DNA of 64,000 nucleotides, from NCBI GenBank assembly GCA_002722955.1, contig PBMZ01000083.1:1-64000 (forward strand), in the 5' to 3' direction. Under the pieces are notes generated by a model that saw only the letters and a list, made by a program, of their open reading frames with translations, searched no databases and had not been told where the DNA came from. Positions 25,745 to 36,400 of the stretch are shown here, piece after piece (within the stretch, counting starts at the first letter, position 1; each line of letters starts with the position of its first letter). Position numbers and translations under genes: made by a program. The stretch is from Planctomycetaceae bacterium. Its GTDB lineage: Bacteria > Planctomycetota > Planctomycetia > Planctomycetales > Planctomycetaceae.

Positions 25745-28495
25745 ATGCTGCAACGATTCGCATTTGCTGCTATCGCAATCACGTTGTCATTTGGATTGAG
25801 CACGAAGGATCAAAGCTTATTGGCGCAAGAGCATCAACAGCTCGTCGGTCATACCGAGAAGGTCTACGACGTCGCCTTCACTCCCGATGGCAAATGGATT
25901 GTGACGGCTAGCTTCGATCAAACTCTGCGGCTATGGGACACCGCGACCCGCAAGACAGCTCGCACGATGAGCGGTCACACTGGCTTAGTCCTTTGCGTCG
26001 ATGTCTCTCCCGATGGAAAGTTGATCGCGTCCGGATCTCTCGACAAAACAATCAAGTTCTGGGACGTCCCCCGAAACACGCCGACGGGTGATTTTACCGG
26101 CCATCAAGGTGTCGTTCATGCGAGTGTTTTGAACAAGGATGGCAGCCTGACCGCAACCGCTGGTGCTGACAAGATCATCCGCGTGTGGACCACCGCCGAT
26201 CACAAGCAGCAACGAGAGATCGCGGGCAACACGTCAGCCGTCACAAGTCTAGATTTACGCCGCGACGACGCAACGATCATCTCGGGAGATCAAACAGGCT
26301 TGGTCCGCTATTTCAAATTCGACGACGGAACGGCTCAAGGAGTCGTTGGTGCTCACGATGGCGAGGTGACTCGCGTTCTATTCACGCCGAACAACAGCCT
26401 TGTCCTGACTGCTGGTGCGGACGGAATGGTGAAACGCTGGCCGAACGCACTTCCTGCCGCCGTGATCGCACCGACTCACGACGCGCCGGTTTTGGCGATG
26501 AGTTTGAATCCGAACGGCAGCACTGTCGTCACAGCGGCGGCTGACAAAACCGTACGAATTTGGAATCGCAGCAACGGCAGCAAGAGTCGCGACCTGGAAA
26601 CGCATCCGGCCGAAGTCCGAGCGGTTGTCTATAGCTCGAACGGATCGCGAATCGTGACCGGCTGCAATGACAAGATTGCTCGCATCTTTGACAGCGCCGG
26701 CAAGAAACTGCTCGAACTAGCGGCCTTGCCCGAGGCTATTACCGCTGTCGCCATGACTGCGAACACTCAAAGCGTCGCCGTGGCCGACAGCAAGGGAACT
26801 TTGAAAGTCTTCAAGGCTGCGGATGGTGCCGAACAATTGACGATCTCCGGGCACACTGGAGCGATCCACGCGCTAAACTACGCACCAAATTCCGCGTCTC
26901 TAGTAAGTTGCAGCGCCGACAAGACGCTACGGGTTTGGAATGCCGCCGATGGCAAGGAAGCTCGCAAAATCGATTTGCCGTCTGTGCCGCGATCGCTGGC
27001 GATCTCTGCCAATAGCACACAAGTTGCCATTGGCCTTGAGGACTCGACCATTCAGCTGCTGACACTGGCTGACGGCAAGGTTGTGAAAACTCTGAAAGCA
27101 CACAAAGGTCCCGTCACCGGCCTCACCTTTAGCCGAGATCAGAAGCGGCTGGTTTCTGGAAGCGACGACTCGACCGTCCGCGTTTGGGACTTGGCTTTGG
27201 ACCGCACGATTCAGTATTTCGTTCATCACACAGGCCCAGTTGCCGGCGTGGGACTTCACACTGACAACAAGACCGTCGTCTCCGCCGGTCATGACAAAAA
27301 CCTTGTTGTCGACGCGGTGTCGGCCACATTTGCACACGTCGCGGACGCGACACGGGTCAACGATCTCGCGATTTCTGGCAACAGTGCTTTCTACGCCACT
27401 GCTGGCAACGATGGTGCGGTTAAGCTTTGGAGCCCCAGTAGCGGAACGCCAGTTCGAGCATTCGAGGGCCACCAAGGGCCCGTGCATTGTGTGGCCATTA
27501 GCGCTGACAGTCGCCAAGTGGCCGCTGGCGGCAGTGATAAATCGCTGCTGCTCTGGAATCTCAACAGCGCTCAGCTTCAGTATCGAATTCCCACACAATC
27601 TGAAATCGTGGCCGCGTCCTACAGTTTGGATAGCAAGAAGCTAGTTGTCGCCGGCAAAGACAACGTGCTGCTGAGCTACGATCCCACGCCACCTAACCCA
27701 CAACCCGCCGAAGCGCCATCAAAGGATGCCGCACAATCATTGAACGGCCACGGCGGTGAAATCACTGACATCCGATTCGCCGCCGATCACCAAACAGTGG
27801 TGACAGCAGGTGCCGATGGTGCGAAAAGCTGGACCGTCGCCTCGGCCACTTTCTTATCCAACTTGACTGGCCATTCGACACAAGTGTACTCGGTCAGTTT
27901 CAGTCCTGATGGTAAGCGATTGGTGTCATCATCCAGTGATAAAACTGTGCGTCTCTGGGATGTTGAAGCGAAGAAGGCTATCAAGACCGTGAGCACACAA
28001 GCGGCTGGAGTCTACGCAGCCACATTTACGCCTGACGGGAAGGCCTTGGCAATTGCTGGCGAAGACAAATCCGTGCGGCTGATCAACGTGGAAACAGGGG
28101 CCGAGATCCGCAAATTCAACGGCCCAGAGTTCTCGGTCTACAGCATCGCTGTTAGCCAAGATGGAAAGCAGATCGCTGCCGCAGGCGTCGGCTTAGGGGA
28201 CAGCCGAAACGTCTTCATCTGGAACATTGGCACTCCCGATCCGGCACAAACTTTTGTTGGACACAAGGACGATGTTTATCGCGTCTCGTTCAACAGCCGA
28301 GGCAACCGTTTGATGTCAATCGGCTATTCTGGAACAGTCAACATCTGGGATGTTGACAGCGGCAACTCGATCTTCAAATCGAATTTGCCGGTGATCTCTT
28401 ACGCCGGTTCTTATTCGACGGACGGCTCCAAACTGGCGGTAACCGCCGACGACGGCAAGACGTATTTGATCGAATTACCCGAAGCTGCACGCTAA
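25745..28495 (+). CDS. Exported WD40 protein with 21 repeats (three predicted seven-bladed propellers)
   Basis: A 916-aa protein with an N-terminal signal (about residues 1-28, AFAAIAITLSFGLS). From residue about 30 to the end I can delimit 21 consecutive WD40-type units of about 40-45 residues. Each has an H-x-[GADEST]-x-V-like entry, an SPDG/TPDG-like turn and an [LIVM]-x-[LVI]-W or degenerate ending. There is a short insertion in unit 15 (Pro-rich, about residue 660). 21 is exactly three seven-bladed propellers. The ATG at 25745 has GGGAGG upstream; the longer frame would translate through the palindromic repeat and is rejected. No catalytic domain is present, so a scaffold role is inferred. 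It probably acts in the periplasm or cell envelope. Confidence 0.92.
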   Translation: MLQRFAFAAIAITLSFGLSTKDQSLLAQEHQQLVGHTEKVYDVAFTPDGKWIVTASFDQTLRLWDTATRKTARTMSGHTGLVLCVDVSPDGKLIASGSLDKTIKFWDVPRNTPTGDFTGHQGVVHASVLNKDGSLTATAGADKIIRVWTTADHKQQREIAGNTSAVTSLDLRRDDATIISGDQTGLVRYFKFDDGTAQGVVGAHDGEVTRVLFTPNNSLVLTAGADGMVKRWPNALPAAVIAPTHDAPVLAMSLNPNGSTVVTAAADKTVRIWNRSNGSKSRDLETHPAEVRAVVYSSNGSRIVTGCNDKIARIFDSAGKKLLELAALPEAITAVAMTANTQSVAVADSKGTLKVFKAADGAEQLTISGHTGAIHALNYAPNSASLVSCSADKTLRVWNAADGKEARKIDLPSVPRSLAISANSTQVAIGLEDSTIQLLTLADGKVVKTLKAHKGPVTGLTFSRDQKRLVSGSDDSTVRVWDLALDRTIQYFVHHTGPVAGVGLHTDNKTVVSAGHDKNLVVDAVSATFAHVADATRVNDLAISGNSAFYATAGNDGAVKLWSPSSGTPVRAFEGHQGPVHCVAISADSRQVAAGGSDKSLLLWNLNSAQLQYRIPTQSEIVAASYSLDSKKLVVAGKDNVLLSYDPTPPNPQPAEAPSKDAAQSLNGHGGEITDIRFAADHQTVVTAGADGAKSWTVASATFLSNLTGHSTQVYSVSFSPDGKRLVSSSSDKTVRLWDVEAKKAIKTVSTQAAGVYAATFTPDGKALAIAGEDKSVRLINVETGAEIRKFNGPEFSVYSIAVSQDGKQIAAAGVGLGDSRNVFIWNIGTPDPAQTFVGHKDDVYRVSFNSRGNRLMSIGYSGTVNIWDVDSGNSIFKSNLPVISYAGSYSTDGSKLAVTADDGKTYLIELPEAAR

Positions 28496-28650
28496 TCTGC
28501 GCAACCCGATTCTTCAGAAATTGCCGAAATGTACACTCTATGTACTGCTGTATCTTTCAGGCTTAAAGGCGACGTGGGGCTTTTGCCGCATTTCTCTGAA
28601 GGTTGCACTCTGCGGAAAGCCGCATTTCGTAGGGGATCTCCCTAAAGGCA

Positions 28651-28964
28651 ATGCTTACCAACGCCGGTGCGGAGACTGTGATCGCCCGAAATGATCGGAT
28701 CGGTGTTGATACGGCTGTCGAGGCATCGGCTGCTGACAAGACGTTCGACATCATTTTGATGGACATGATGATGCCCGTTCTTGATGGCTATGGAGCCACC
28801 CGCGAACTCAGGACGCTTGGCTACTCGGGGCCGATCATTGCAGTGACCGCCAACGCACTTTGCGGCGACCGCGAAAAGTGTTTAGAGGCAGGATGCAGCG
28901 GATTTGTCGCGAAGCCATCGATCGACGCACGCTGCTTTCCGTAATTCACGAACACACTTCTTGA
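28651..28964 (+). pseudogene. Response-regulator receiver fragment, frameshifted and truncated
   Basis: The readable part starts AMLTNAGAETVIA and includes the phospho-Asp block DIILMDMMMPVLDGYGATRE, then PIIAVTANALCGDREKCLEAG and GFVAKP with the conserved Lys. After AKP the frame slips at CC (28915-28916). One extra base there restores IDRRTLLSVIHEHTS and a TGA at 28962-28964, the usual end of a receiver. Upstream, the acidic pair and first helix are missing and an in-frame TAG precedes the fragment (near 28630). No partner kinase is adjacent. It is best read as the decayed tail of a hybrid histidine kinase or response regulator. Confidence 0.8.
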
Positions 28965-28970
28965 AGTGTG
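28953..28970. terminator. CACACTTC-TT-GAAGTGTG hairpin at the receiver fragment stop
   Basis: A perfect 8-bp stem with a 2-nt loop overlaps the restored TGA of the receiver fragment and precedes the convergent channel gene. It has no T-run. It may be a residual terminator of the lost gene. Confidence 0.45.
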
Positions 28971-28991
28971 CTCGCTCAGAAGCAAGAACCG

Positions 28992-30295
28992 TCAATTGCT
29001 GCTAGTGTCCTCTGCGTTCTTCGTCGACGCACGCGACTCGTCTTTCTCTTGCCGAGCCGCCGCAATCTCTCGAATGTGATCCGCTGCTTCGGGATGCCGA
29101 GATAAGATTTCGTTGAAAGCTGATCGGCTCAGAGAATAAACGTCGCAATAATCAACGGCGCGAACGCTAGCTGTTCGAGGTTGATTTAAGAGCAGCGCGA
29201 TTTCGCCGAAGAAGTCGCCGCTTGTCAGTGTGCCGTAGATGCTTGACTCGTCGGGTGAGACCAGATCGACCGTGCCACGGCTGATGAAGTACATGCTTTC
29301 GCCTGGCTCGCCAGCGCGAACGATGAAGTCGCCGAGCATAAAGATCTGCGGGTTCATTTCCAAGGCGATCGCTTCGATCATCTCGTCGCTGGCCTCTCGA
29401 AACAGCGGCTCCTTTTCGATGATTTCACGATTTAGGAAAAGCGAAACTTGCGTCCTCAATGTTGGCGGCAATTGTGACACCGCCGCCATTTCGTCATCGC
29501 CAAGCCGCATTTCCCACATGTACTCGTAATAGTCGAGGATACGTCGCTGCAGTTCGGCGGGCACTTGACGGTAACGCATAAAAGCGGTGACTCGCTCGAC
29601 CAGCTCGCGGTGGCGAACACGGGCGGGGTTCAAGTTGCTCAGCAGCCCGGCGACGTTTCCGATCACGTAACCGTACACGCCGACTCCCAACACCATCAGC
29701 AACATGGCATAGATCATCTCGCCATTTGTCGAGGGAGTGACATCGCCATAGCCAACAGTCGTCAGCGTCGTGACACACCAATAGAGCGCTTCGATATAGC
29801 GTGTCAGGCTCTCGGCGTTTTCGACCACTCGTAGGCCAACCAACCGCAGGCGATCCAGTGAACGCTAATTGATAGCCAGAAGAAGATGCGGACAACGATC
29901 GGGTTGTTCAATTCCGAATGTTGCCACTTCCACATGCGTCGAATGACGCCCACTAACTTCAAGAGGCGCAGCAGTTGAAAGACGGTCGGTATTGGCAAGA
30001 CACCGTACGGCAAAGCCGCAATCAAATCGATGACCAGCCAAACGATAGAATAGCGAAGCGTCGATGAAGAGAAACTGCAGAGCGAGCGGCGTTGTCCAAA
30101 CCAACCGTCTTGATGCAGCGACAAAACAATGTCGACTGCAAACAAGAGCGTGAGGCTCCACGCAGCGATAATTCCTGGAATAAACGGCGGATAGTCCAAC
30201 ACAAACCGAGCAGGAATGTCGATTGCCGCCGTGACCGACACAACCGCGATCAACAGATTCCATCCGCTCTATTGAATATCCGCAACCCGAGGCAT
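28992..30295 (-). pseudogene. Voltage-gated-like K+ channel with cyclic nucleotide-binding domain, frameshifted
   Basis: Two frames together encode one channel. The upstream part (readable from about 30259 to 29822) has membrane segments (LLIAVVSVTAAIDIPARFVL, IIAAWSLTLLFAVDIVLSL, YSIVWLVIDLIAALPYGVLP) and ends HWIACGWLAYEWSK. The downstream part resumes with AESLTRYIEALYWCVTTLTT, the selectivity filter VGYGD, a last helix, and a cNMP-binding domain (GDFFGEIALLLNQPRTASVR). The frame is lost at a four-T run (plus strand, 29818-29821); one added base restores continuity. A possible ATG at 30295 is followed by TAG at 30269-30271, so the N-terminus is also suspect unless translation starts at a TTG near 30253. 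It may be non-functional or a sequence error. Confidence 0.82.
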
Positions 30296-30381
30296 CGTTG
30301 GCCCTTTCCAATGCTTCAGTCCATCGGCACAACGGCTGAAAAAACAATCATCAGATTCAGCCGCGCCATCAAGTAAGACCG

Positions 30382-31800
30382 CTAAGCCAACAGCTTCTCG
30401 GCAACTTCGCCACCGACATCCGTTAACCGGAAGTCACGTCCTTGATACTTGAAGGTGAGTTGCTCGTGGTCGATGCCTAACAAGTGCAACAGCGTTGCAT
30501 GGAAATCGTTGACATGCATCCGTTCCTCGACGGGATGAAAGCCAAGTTCGTCTGTCTTGCCGTAAGTCATTCCCGGCTTCACGCCACCACCGGCCATCCA
30601 AACCGTATAAGCATCTTTGTGGTGATCACGACCGGCATTGGCGTTGGCGGCCCCCTGGAGCATCGGCGTGCGTCCGAACTCGGCTCCCCAGACCACCAGC
30701 GTGTCGTCCAAGAGACCACGCTGGCGAAGATCTTGGATCAGGGCGGCGATGGGCTGGTCAACTTGCTTTGCCTTCTTCTTGATATTGTTCGTGACACCGC
30801 CGTGATGATCCCAGCCCGAATCAAACAACTGCACAAACCTGACGCCACGCTCGACAAGTCGGCGGGCCAGCAAACAGTTGTTGGCGAAACTTGCCTTGCC
30901 CGGTTCGGTTCCGTAAAGCTCGTGAATGTGCTTCGATTCGGCGGAAGTGTCCATCAATTCGGGCACTGACGTTTGCATTCGAAACGCCAGTTCATACTGA
31001 CTGATGCGTGTCTCAATCTCTGCATCGCCGACGTCGGCAAGTTGGATTTTGTTCAATTCGTTGATGCGGCTAACTAGACGTCGTCGGTCGTCTTGATTGA
31101 CACCGGCTGGATTTGACAAGAACAAGACGGGGTCCCCCGTGCTTCGGAATTCGATGCCTTGGTAAACGCTGGGCAAGAACCCATTGCCCCAAAGGCTATT
31201 TCCGGCCCCCGCGATCGAGCCGGTAATCAACACGACGAAACCTGGCAAGTTGTTGTTCTCGCTACCCAGACCGTAATTGACCCACGAACCAAGTGTCGGT
31301 CGGCCGAATCGTCCGAAACCCGTTTGGAAGAACAATTGAGCCGGAGCGTGATTGAAGTGTTCGGTATGCAACGACTTGACGATGGCCAATTCATCGGCGA
31401 CGGAACTTAGGTGTGGCAACGCTTCGGAAAGCTCGTTGCCACTTTCGCCGTGCTTTTGAAACTTAAACTGTGTGCCCAACAGTTTTGGTCGTTTTCGAAT
31501 GAACGCCAACCGCAGTCCGTCCCACAAGTCTTCGGGGACAAGCTCTCCGTTGTGTTGCTGCAAGTACGGTTTGTAGTCGTACAAGTCCAATTGTGACGGT
31601 GCACCAACCATATGCAAGAAGATTACGTTTTTGGCTTTTGGGGTGGCACCGGGTTTCTTCGGAGCCATCGGATCGACGCGTGCATTTTCCGCTTTGAGAT
31701 CTTCATTGAGCATCGAAGCTAGCGCGATCGAACCGACACCGCAGCCAACTTGCTGTAGCATCTGACGGCGGGAAACATCGATAAGTGGTTGCGGTAGCAT
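30382..31800 (-). CDS. DUF1501 family protein (pair 2)
   Basis: A 472-aa protein starting [20 protein letters not shown] with a twin-arginine signal at residues 11-12, so exported by Tat. DUF1501 blocks are in order: [116 protein letters not shown] and [20 protein letters not shown]. The ATG at 31800 lies 2 nt after the PSD1 stop; its ribosome site (AAGGGA) is inside the end of the PSD1 gene, so the two are translationally coupled. A longer in-frame start would overlap PSD1 and is less likely. Activity is unknown. Confidence 0.94.
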   Translation of the reverse strand: MLPQPLIDVSRRQMLQQVGCGVGSIALASMLNEDLKAENARVDPMAPKKPGATPKAKNVIFLHMVGAPSQLDLYDYKPYLQQHNGELVPEDLWDGLRLAFIRKRPKLLGTQFKFQKHGESGNELSEALPHLSSVADELAIVKSLHTEHFNHAPAQLFFQTGFGRFGRPTLGSWVNYGLGSENNNLPGFVVLITGSIAGAGNSLWGNGFLPSVYQGIEFRSTGDPVLFLSNPAGVNQDDRRRLVSRINELNKIQLADVGDAEIETRISQYELAFRMQTSVPELMDTSAESKHIHELYGTEPGKASFANNCLLARRLVERGVRFVQLFDSGWDHHGGVTNNIKKKAKQVDQPIAALIQDLRQRGLLDDTLVVWGAEFGRTPMLQGAANANAGRDHHKDAYTVWMAGGGVKPGMTYGKTDELGFHPVEERMHVNDFHATLLHLLGIDHEQLTFKYQGRDFRLTDVGGEVAEKLLA

Positions 31801-31802
31801 CG

Positions 31803-34800
31803 TTATCCCTTTGTGATTGTTTCGTCCAAATTCAGCAAGATGCTGGCCACGTAGTACCAAGCCGCAAGCTCGTGCAGCGGGATGTCTTCCAAGCGTTCAC
31901 CTTTAGGAACGACGGCTTCGGCAGCGGCGGCGTTCGATTGAAAACGAGCCAACTCTTGTCGATAGGCGTTCTCGACAACTTTAAGTTCGAGGTCGTTCGG
32001 TGGCCGGCTTAGGCAACTTCGAAATGCAAAACGAATTCGATCTGCCATCGACACGTTGCCTTCTAATCTGGCGACCCGCCGAGCCAATCCCTGCATCATT
32101 TCGACGTAAGCCGGATCGTTCATCAAGGTCAATGCCTGCAACGGCGTGTTCGTCCGAGACCGCTCGACAACACACGCTGCTCGATCGGGAGCGTCGAAAT
32201 TCACGAAGTTGGGATAAGGCGCCCTCCGCCGCCACACCACATACACGCCTCGTCGAAATCGGTCGGGACCGAGCGACGTGAGATACTTCGGGGCATTGCG
32301 GCCGATATGACGCCAGACATTTGGCGGCTGCGGCGGAAAGATCGGTGGCCCACCAACTTTCGTTGTGAGCAGTCCGCTAATCTTCAGGCCATTGTCGCGA
32401 ATCATCTCGGCCGACATTCGGACTCGAGCCCCCCGCGCCAGCAGCTTGTTCTCAGGATCGACATCGCTCAAATCGAATCGCGTTCGCGACGACTGCTGAT
32501 AAGTGGCCGACAAAACGATCAGGCGATGCATGTGCTTCATCGACCAACCACTTTCGACAAACTCAGTGGCCAGCCAATCCAGCAACTCGGGATGCGTCGG
32601 TTCTTCGCCTTGAGTCCCGAAATCCTCGAGCGACGCGACGATGCCGGCACCGAAGAATGCCGACCACCATCGATTTACTGTCACGCGCGCTACGAGGGGA
32701 TTGTCTGGATCAACAAGCCAGCGAGCCAAACCAATCCGATTCTTCGGCAGCCCATCTTTCAAAGTGTGCAAAACTGCCGGAGCGGCCGCCTCGACCTTCG
32801 CTCCCTTGTCCAGAAAGTTGCCGCGACGAAAGATGTTCGACATCCGCGTTTCCGTCATCTCGATCATCACTAGAGTCGAATCCGGTGTTAGCTTCTTTAG
32901 TTCCGCTTGTTTTGCGTTGAGTTGCTTTTCGAGAGCCGCGAGCTTGGCGTTTCCTTTCAGATAAAAATCACGCAGCTTCTTTACATCAGCTTTCTTTCGT
33001 TTCTTCTTTGGCGCCGTAACGATGGCGACGATGTCGTCAGCCACCTTTGGGGTCTCGGGCTGTCCCGTAATCGCCGTCAATCGGAAACGCCCCAACGCTC
33101 GCTGTTCTCCGTAGTTGTGAGCCAGCGTGAATTTCAAGAGCGTGCCGGCATCGAAGCCTACAGGTTCCGTCGTCAAAAACTGAGCATGGTGTGGCTTGTG
33201 GATTTCTGTGTGAATCGACCAGCCCGTCTTTGGGTCGTTGTCGAGTGCCTTGTCGATCTCGAATCGAGTGGCGTTCAAATCGGCCGACGCATTCGCTAAG
33301 GCAACGACTTCCTCTTTCGCTTCCGGGTCGTCGCACTTCTTACATGTCACTCGAAAGTCCGTCAGCACAAAGTTGGCTCGGTTCTGTTTCGTTTGGCGAC
33401 CAGGCCCCTTGCCCGGCAGAGACGGATCAAGCAGTGCTTCCAACTTGAAGCCGGTGATCCCGATGACTTCTGTGCGAAAAGTGATTGTGTAGGTATCGTT
33501 TTGAGGATTCTTGCCGCCGATCAACAAGGAGTTGTCGTCAAGCACTGTGTGCGTCGCTCCGCCAACGGACTCGAACTTCTCAACGTCCAACTTGTGGTAT
33601 TCAGGGCCACTAGCGATTGCCGACTGTAGTCGCTGCTCCCAGGCATCTTGACCTTTCACTGCTTCGGCGCGTTGGTCATTGCGACGTTTCGTGAGCTCTT
33701 CGACGTCCGCCGTTAACTGTTTCCGCTGCTTGGCCGTGACTTCATCCAATGGCAAGTCCATCTTCGGCCCGTAAAAGTCGTAAGTGACGCCGCTACTTAA
33801 TTTGACTTCCATTGGCGTGTTGTTGAAGAACGCGAAGATCTGATAGTAGTCCTGCTGAGTGAATGGGTCGGATTTATGATTGTGGCACTGAGCACACTCG
33901 AGCGAAGTGCCCAGCCATACCGTGCCGGTTGTGTTCACGCGATCGATGATTTGGTTGACCCGATTTTCTTCGGGATCGACACCGGCTTCGACGTTACATG
34001 TCGTGCATCGATGAAAGCCCGTCGCAATCTTTTGTTGCGTGGTGGCGTTGGGCAACATGTCTCCCGCAAGTTGCTCGATCGTGAATTGATCGAAGGGCAT
34101 GTCTTCGTTCATCGCGTTGATGACCCAGTCTCGAAAAGCCCACATCGTGCGGAATTGGTCGGCTTGGTAACCGTTGGAATCGGCGTAGCGAGCTAAGTCC
34201 AGCCAACGCTGTGCCCAGTGCTCGCCATAACGAGGTGACTTCAGCAATCGGTCGACGACGCGTTCGTACGCCTTATCGCTCGAGTCGTTTAAGAAAGCGT
34301 CGACTTCATCCACACTGGGAGGAAGGCCGACTAGGTCCAGATAAACTCGTCGCAGCAATCGAGCTTTGTCAGTTTGAGCCGCTGGCGCGATGTTTTCTTT
34401 TTCGAGTCGCGCGAGCACAAAGTTGTCAACGGCGTTCTTCAGCCATTTCTTGTTGGCGACTTCTGGCAAGGCCGATCGCACAGGCTTTTGGTACGCCCAG
34501 TGCAAGTTGCCCTTGTTCGAATCTTTCCATTCGGCGCCAGCGTCGATCCAGCGTCTGAGCAAGTTGACCTCTTGATTCGAAAGTCGTTTGCCTTTTGGTG
34601 GCATTCGATCATCGTCTTCGCTCACGACACGGCGAATCAGTTCACTGGCGGCGCTCTTGCCGGCAACGATTGCGGGTTCGCCGGAATCGTTCAAATGCAA
34701 AATATCCGAGCGGCTCAGAAATCGCAATCCACCCTCTCGCTTCTTCTCGCCGTGGCAACTTCCACACCGCACGCTCAACAGCGGCTTGATGTCTCGCTTA

Positions 34801-34883
34801 AAATCTACAGGACGGTCTGCTGCCATACCGACCGATCCGCTCAAGAGCGTGGCTGAGAGGAAGAATAGATGCAATGTCTTCAT
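31803..34883 (-). CDS. PSCyt1 - DUF1549 - discoidin-like insert - DUF1553 (PSD1) protein (pair 2)
   Basis: A 1026-aa exported protein with a signal peptide (about 1-21, SGSVGMAA). The PSCyt1 heme motif CGSCH is at residues 40-44. DUF1549 has a second CxxCH ([10 protein letters not shown], near 331). A middle insert at about 470-640 contains [40 protein letters not shown] and [20 protein letters not shown], resembling F5/8-C (discoidin) domains. DUF1553 is C-terminal ([20 protein letters not shown]). The ATG at 34883 begins the signal peptide; the longer frame adds 75 unrelated residues and covers a palindromic repeat. It leads a two-gene operon with DUF1501 and is divergent from the CinA-like gene. 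Confidence 0.94.
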   Translation of the reverse strand: MKTLHLFFLSATLLSGSVGMAADRPVDFKRDIKPLLSVRCGSCHGEKKREGGLRFLSRSDILHLNDSGEPAIVAGKSAASELIRRVVSEDDDRMPPKGKRLSNQEVNLLRRWIDAGAEWKDSNKGNLHWAYQKPVRSALPEVANKKWLKNAVDNFVLARLEKENIAPAAQTDKARLLRRVYLDLVGLPPSVDEVDAFLNDSSDKAYERVVDRLLKSPRYGEHWAQRWLDLARYADSNGYQADQFRTMWAFRDWVINAMNEDMPFDQFTIEQLAGDMLPNATTQQKIATGFHRCTTCNVEAGVDPEENRVNQIIDRVNTTGTVWLGTSLECAQCHNHKSDPFTQQDYYQIFAFFNNTPMEVKLSSGVTYDFYGPKMDLPLDEVTAKQRKQLTADVEELTKRRNDQRAEAVKGQDAWEQRLQSAIASGPEYHKLDVEKFESVGGATHTVLDDNSLLIGGKNPQNDTYTITFRTEVIGITGFKLEALLDPSLPGKGPGRQTKQNRANFVLTDFRVTCKKCDDPEAKEEVVALANASADLNATRFEIDKALDNDPKTGWSIHTEIHKPHHAQFLTTEPVGFDAGTLLKFTLAHNYGEQRALGRFRLTAITGQPETPKVADDIVAIVTAPKKKRKKADVKKLRDFYLKGNAKLAALEKQLNAKQAELKKLTPDSTLVMIEMTETRMSNIFRRGNFLDKGAKVEAAAPAVLHTLKDGLPKNRIGLARWLVDPDNPLVARVTVNRWWSAFFGAGIVASLEDFGTQGEEPTHPELLDWLATEFVESGWSMKHMHRLIVLSATYQQSSRTRFDLSDVDPENKLLARGARVRMSAEMIRDNGLKISGLLTTKVGGPPIFPPQPPNVWRHIGRNAPKYLTSLGPDRFRRGVYVVWRRRAPYPNFVNFDAPDRAACVVERSRTNTPLQALTLMNDPAYVEMMQGLARRVARLEGNVSMADRIRFAFRSCLSRPPNDLELKVVENAYRQELARFQSNAAAAEAVVPKGERLEDIPLHELAAWYYVASILLNLDETITKG

Positions 34884-34998
34884 GGAAAACACTCGCGCCG
34901 AGTTCGATTGATCGAAAATGTAAGCTTCCAAGCTAATCGACAGGTAGATTTTCGTAAATGGAAAGTGGGCAACAGATTGAATTGACGGTGAGATCTCA

Positions 34999-35032
34999 AG
35001 ATGCCGGGCTTCGTTGGAGAAGCCCGGCATCT
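34999..35032. repeat. GAAGCCCGG-family palindrome, 14-bp perfect arms
   Basis: AGATGCCGGGCTTC at 34999-35012 and GAAGCCCGGCATCT at 35019-35032 are perfectly complementary around a 6-nt loop. It is the best-preserved copy of the family. It lies in the 250-bp divergent gap between the PSD1 gene and the CinA-like gene, so it is not in a terminator position for either. Confidence 0.85.
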
Positions 35033-35133
35033 CAACCGGATCACAAATCTCGCTCCGTGCCCACCTGTGACATCCCCTATTGTTTCCGTTATCATCGCTC
35101 GAAAACACAACTCACTTCGATAGAACGACAACG

Positions 35134-36372
35134 ATGCACGCAGAGATAATCGCGATTGGTAGCGAGCTTACCACGGGAGCGAAACTTGACACCAACAGCC
35201 AGTGGCTCAGTCTAGAATTGGCTGAAATCGGCATTCCGGTTCGCTTCCATTCAACGGTCGCCGACGATCACGCAGCCATGCTCGAACTTTTTCGCGGCGC
35301 GGCCGATCGATCGGATATCGTGTTGATCACCGGTGGGCTCGGGCCAACTTTGGACGACCTCACGCGGCAGTTGTTGGCGGATCTACTCGGTACAGAATTG
35401 GTTCTTCACGAACCGTCGCTTGCCTACATCAAAGAACTCTTCGAAAAGCGCGGGCGCTACATGCCCGAACGCAACGTGATTCAGGCCAAGTTCCCGGAAG
35501 GCAGCGAACCGATCGAGAACCCTGTGGGCACGGCCCCCGGCATTTGGCTTGAGTATCCGCGCGAGGGTCGCGAACCTTCGCGAGTTGCCGCTATGCCTGG
35601 CGTGCCCAGCGAGATGCGTCGTATGTATGCGAATCAGGTGTTGCCGCGACTTCCTCAGGGCGACAAAGTCATCATGAAGGCTCGCGTCAATTGCTTCGGC
35701 ATCGGTGAGTCCGCGGCCGAAGAGAAGCTTGGCGATCTGACGGCACGAGGTCGAGAGCCCGAAGTTGGCATCACTGTCCATGAGGCTACGATCACGTTAA
35801 GGATCACGGCACACGGCAACAGCCGTGAGGAGTGCCAAGTTGCCATCGACGAAACGAAAGAATTGATTCGCGAACGGATGGAAGGCTTCGTCTTTGGGGA
35901 AGAGGACGAGGGCCTCGAACATATCCTTATGCGCTCCTTGGTCGCTCAGGAAAAGACCATCGCAGTCGCCGAGTGCGGGAGTGGCGGCGTCTTGGCACGC
36001 AGTCTGTCGTCTGTCAACGAAAATGACCTGTTTCGAGGCGGCTTAGTCTTATCGGAAAGTGGCATGGCAAGTGACCCGCTATCAATCCCGGCAGAGTTAA
36101 TTGATGAGCACGGGGTCATCAGCCGCGCCGCCGCCAAGTTCGCTGCCGAACAAATTCGCGAATTGTTTCACGTTGATTACGCCCTGTTCGTTTCGGCCTT
36201 TCGCCCGCTGGATCATGACGAAGAGGGCAAGCCAATTCCAAACGCATACGTAGCGGCGGCATCGGATGAGCACACTTACGTTCAAGATCACGTACTGGTG
36301 GGCGATCCCCAAATCGCTCGCAGTCGCGCAGCGAAGACGATCATGGATCTGATGCGTCGCAAACTGCTGTGA
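35134..36372 (+). CDS. cinA: CinA-like protein (MoaB/MogA domain plus PncC-like domain)
   Basis: A 412-aa protein. The N-terminal COG1058-type domain has AEIIAIGSELTTGAKLDTNS, IVLITGGLGPTLDDLTRQLL, NVIQAKFPEGSEPIENPVGT and AAMPGVPSEMRRMY. The C-terminal CinA domain starts near residue 265 (TIAVAECGSGGVLARSL) and has LFRGGLVLSESGM. In active nicotinamide-mononucleotide amidohydrolases this motif is usually AESCTGG; here it reads AECGSGG, so the expected catalytic Ser is Cys. The C-terminal deamidase activity may be altered or lost, while the N-terminal pyrophosphatase-type fold looks intact. The ATG at 35134 is chosen since the fold starts immediately. It is followed 28 nt later by a nucleoside hydrolase gene, a plausible NAD/nucleoside salvage pairing. 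Confidence 0.88.
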   Translation: MHAEIIAIGSELTTGAKLDTNSQWLSLELAEIGIPVRFHSTVADDHAAMLELFRGAADRSDIVLITGGLGPTLDDLTRQLLADLLGTELVLHEPSLAYIKELFEKRGRYMPERNVIQAKFPEGSEPIENPVGTAPGIWLEYPREGREPSRVAAMPGVPSEMRRMYANQVLPRLPQGDKVIMKARVNCFGIGESAAEEKLGDLTARGREPEVGITVHEATITLRITAHGNSREECQVAIDETKELIRERMEGFVFGEEDEGLEHILMRSLVAQEKTIAVAECGSGGVLARSLSSVNENDLFRGGLVLSESGMASDPLSIPAELIDEHGVISRAAAKFAAEQIRELFHVDYALFVSAFRPLDHDEEGKPIPNAYVAAASDEHTYVQDHVLVGDPQIARSRAAKTIMDLMRRKLL

Positions 36373-36400
36373 AGCAATCCTGCTGCTTTGAGGTACACGC

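Noticed and set aside
26927-27598. 223-codon minus-strand frame opposite the WD40 gene
   Set aside because: Antisense shadow of the repetitive WD40 coding sequence; no recognisable protein features.
29804-29843. Programmed -1 frameshift in the channel gene
   Set aside because: The site reads TCG AAA ACG, which is not a good slippery heptamer, and no downstream stem-loop stands out. A missing base is simpler.
29865-30347. 160-codon minus-strand frame over the channel N-terminus
   Set aside because: Its protein is not hydrophobic where the channel helices should be; it is the wrong frame of the channel gene. Only its upstream part hints at an earlier start.
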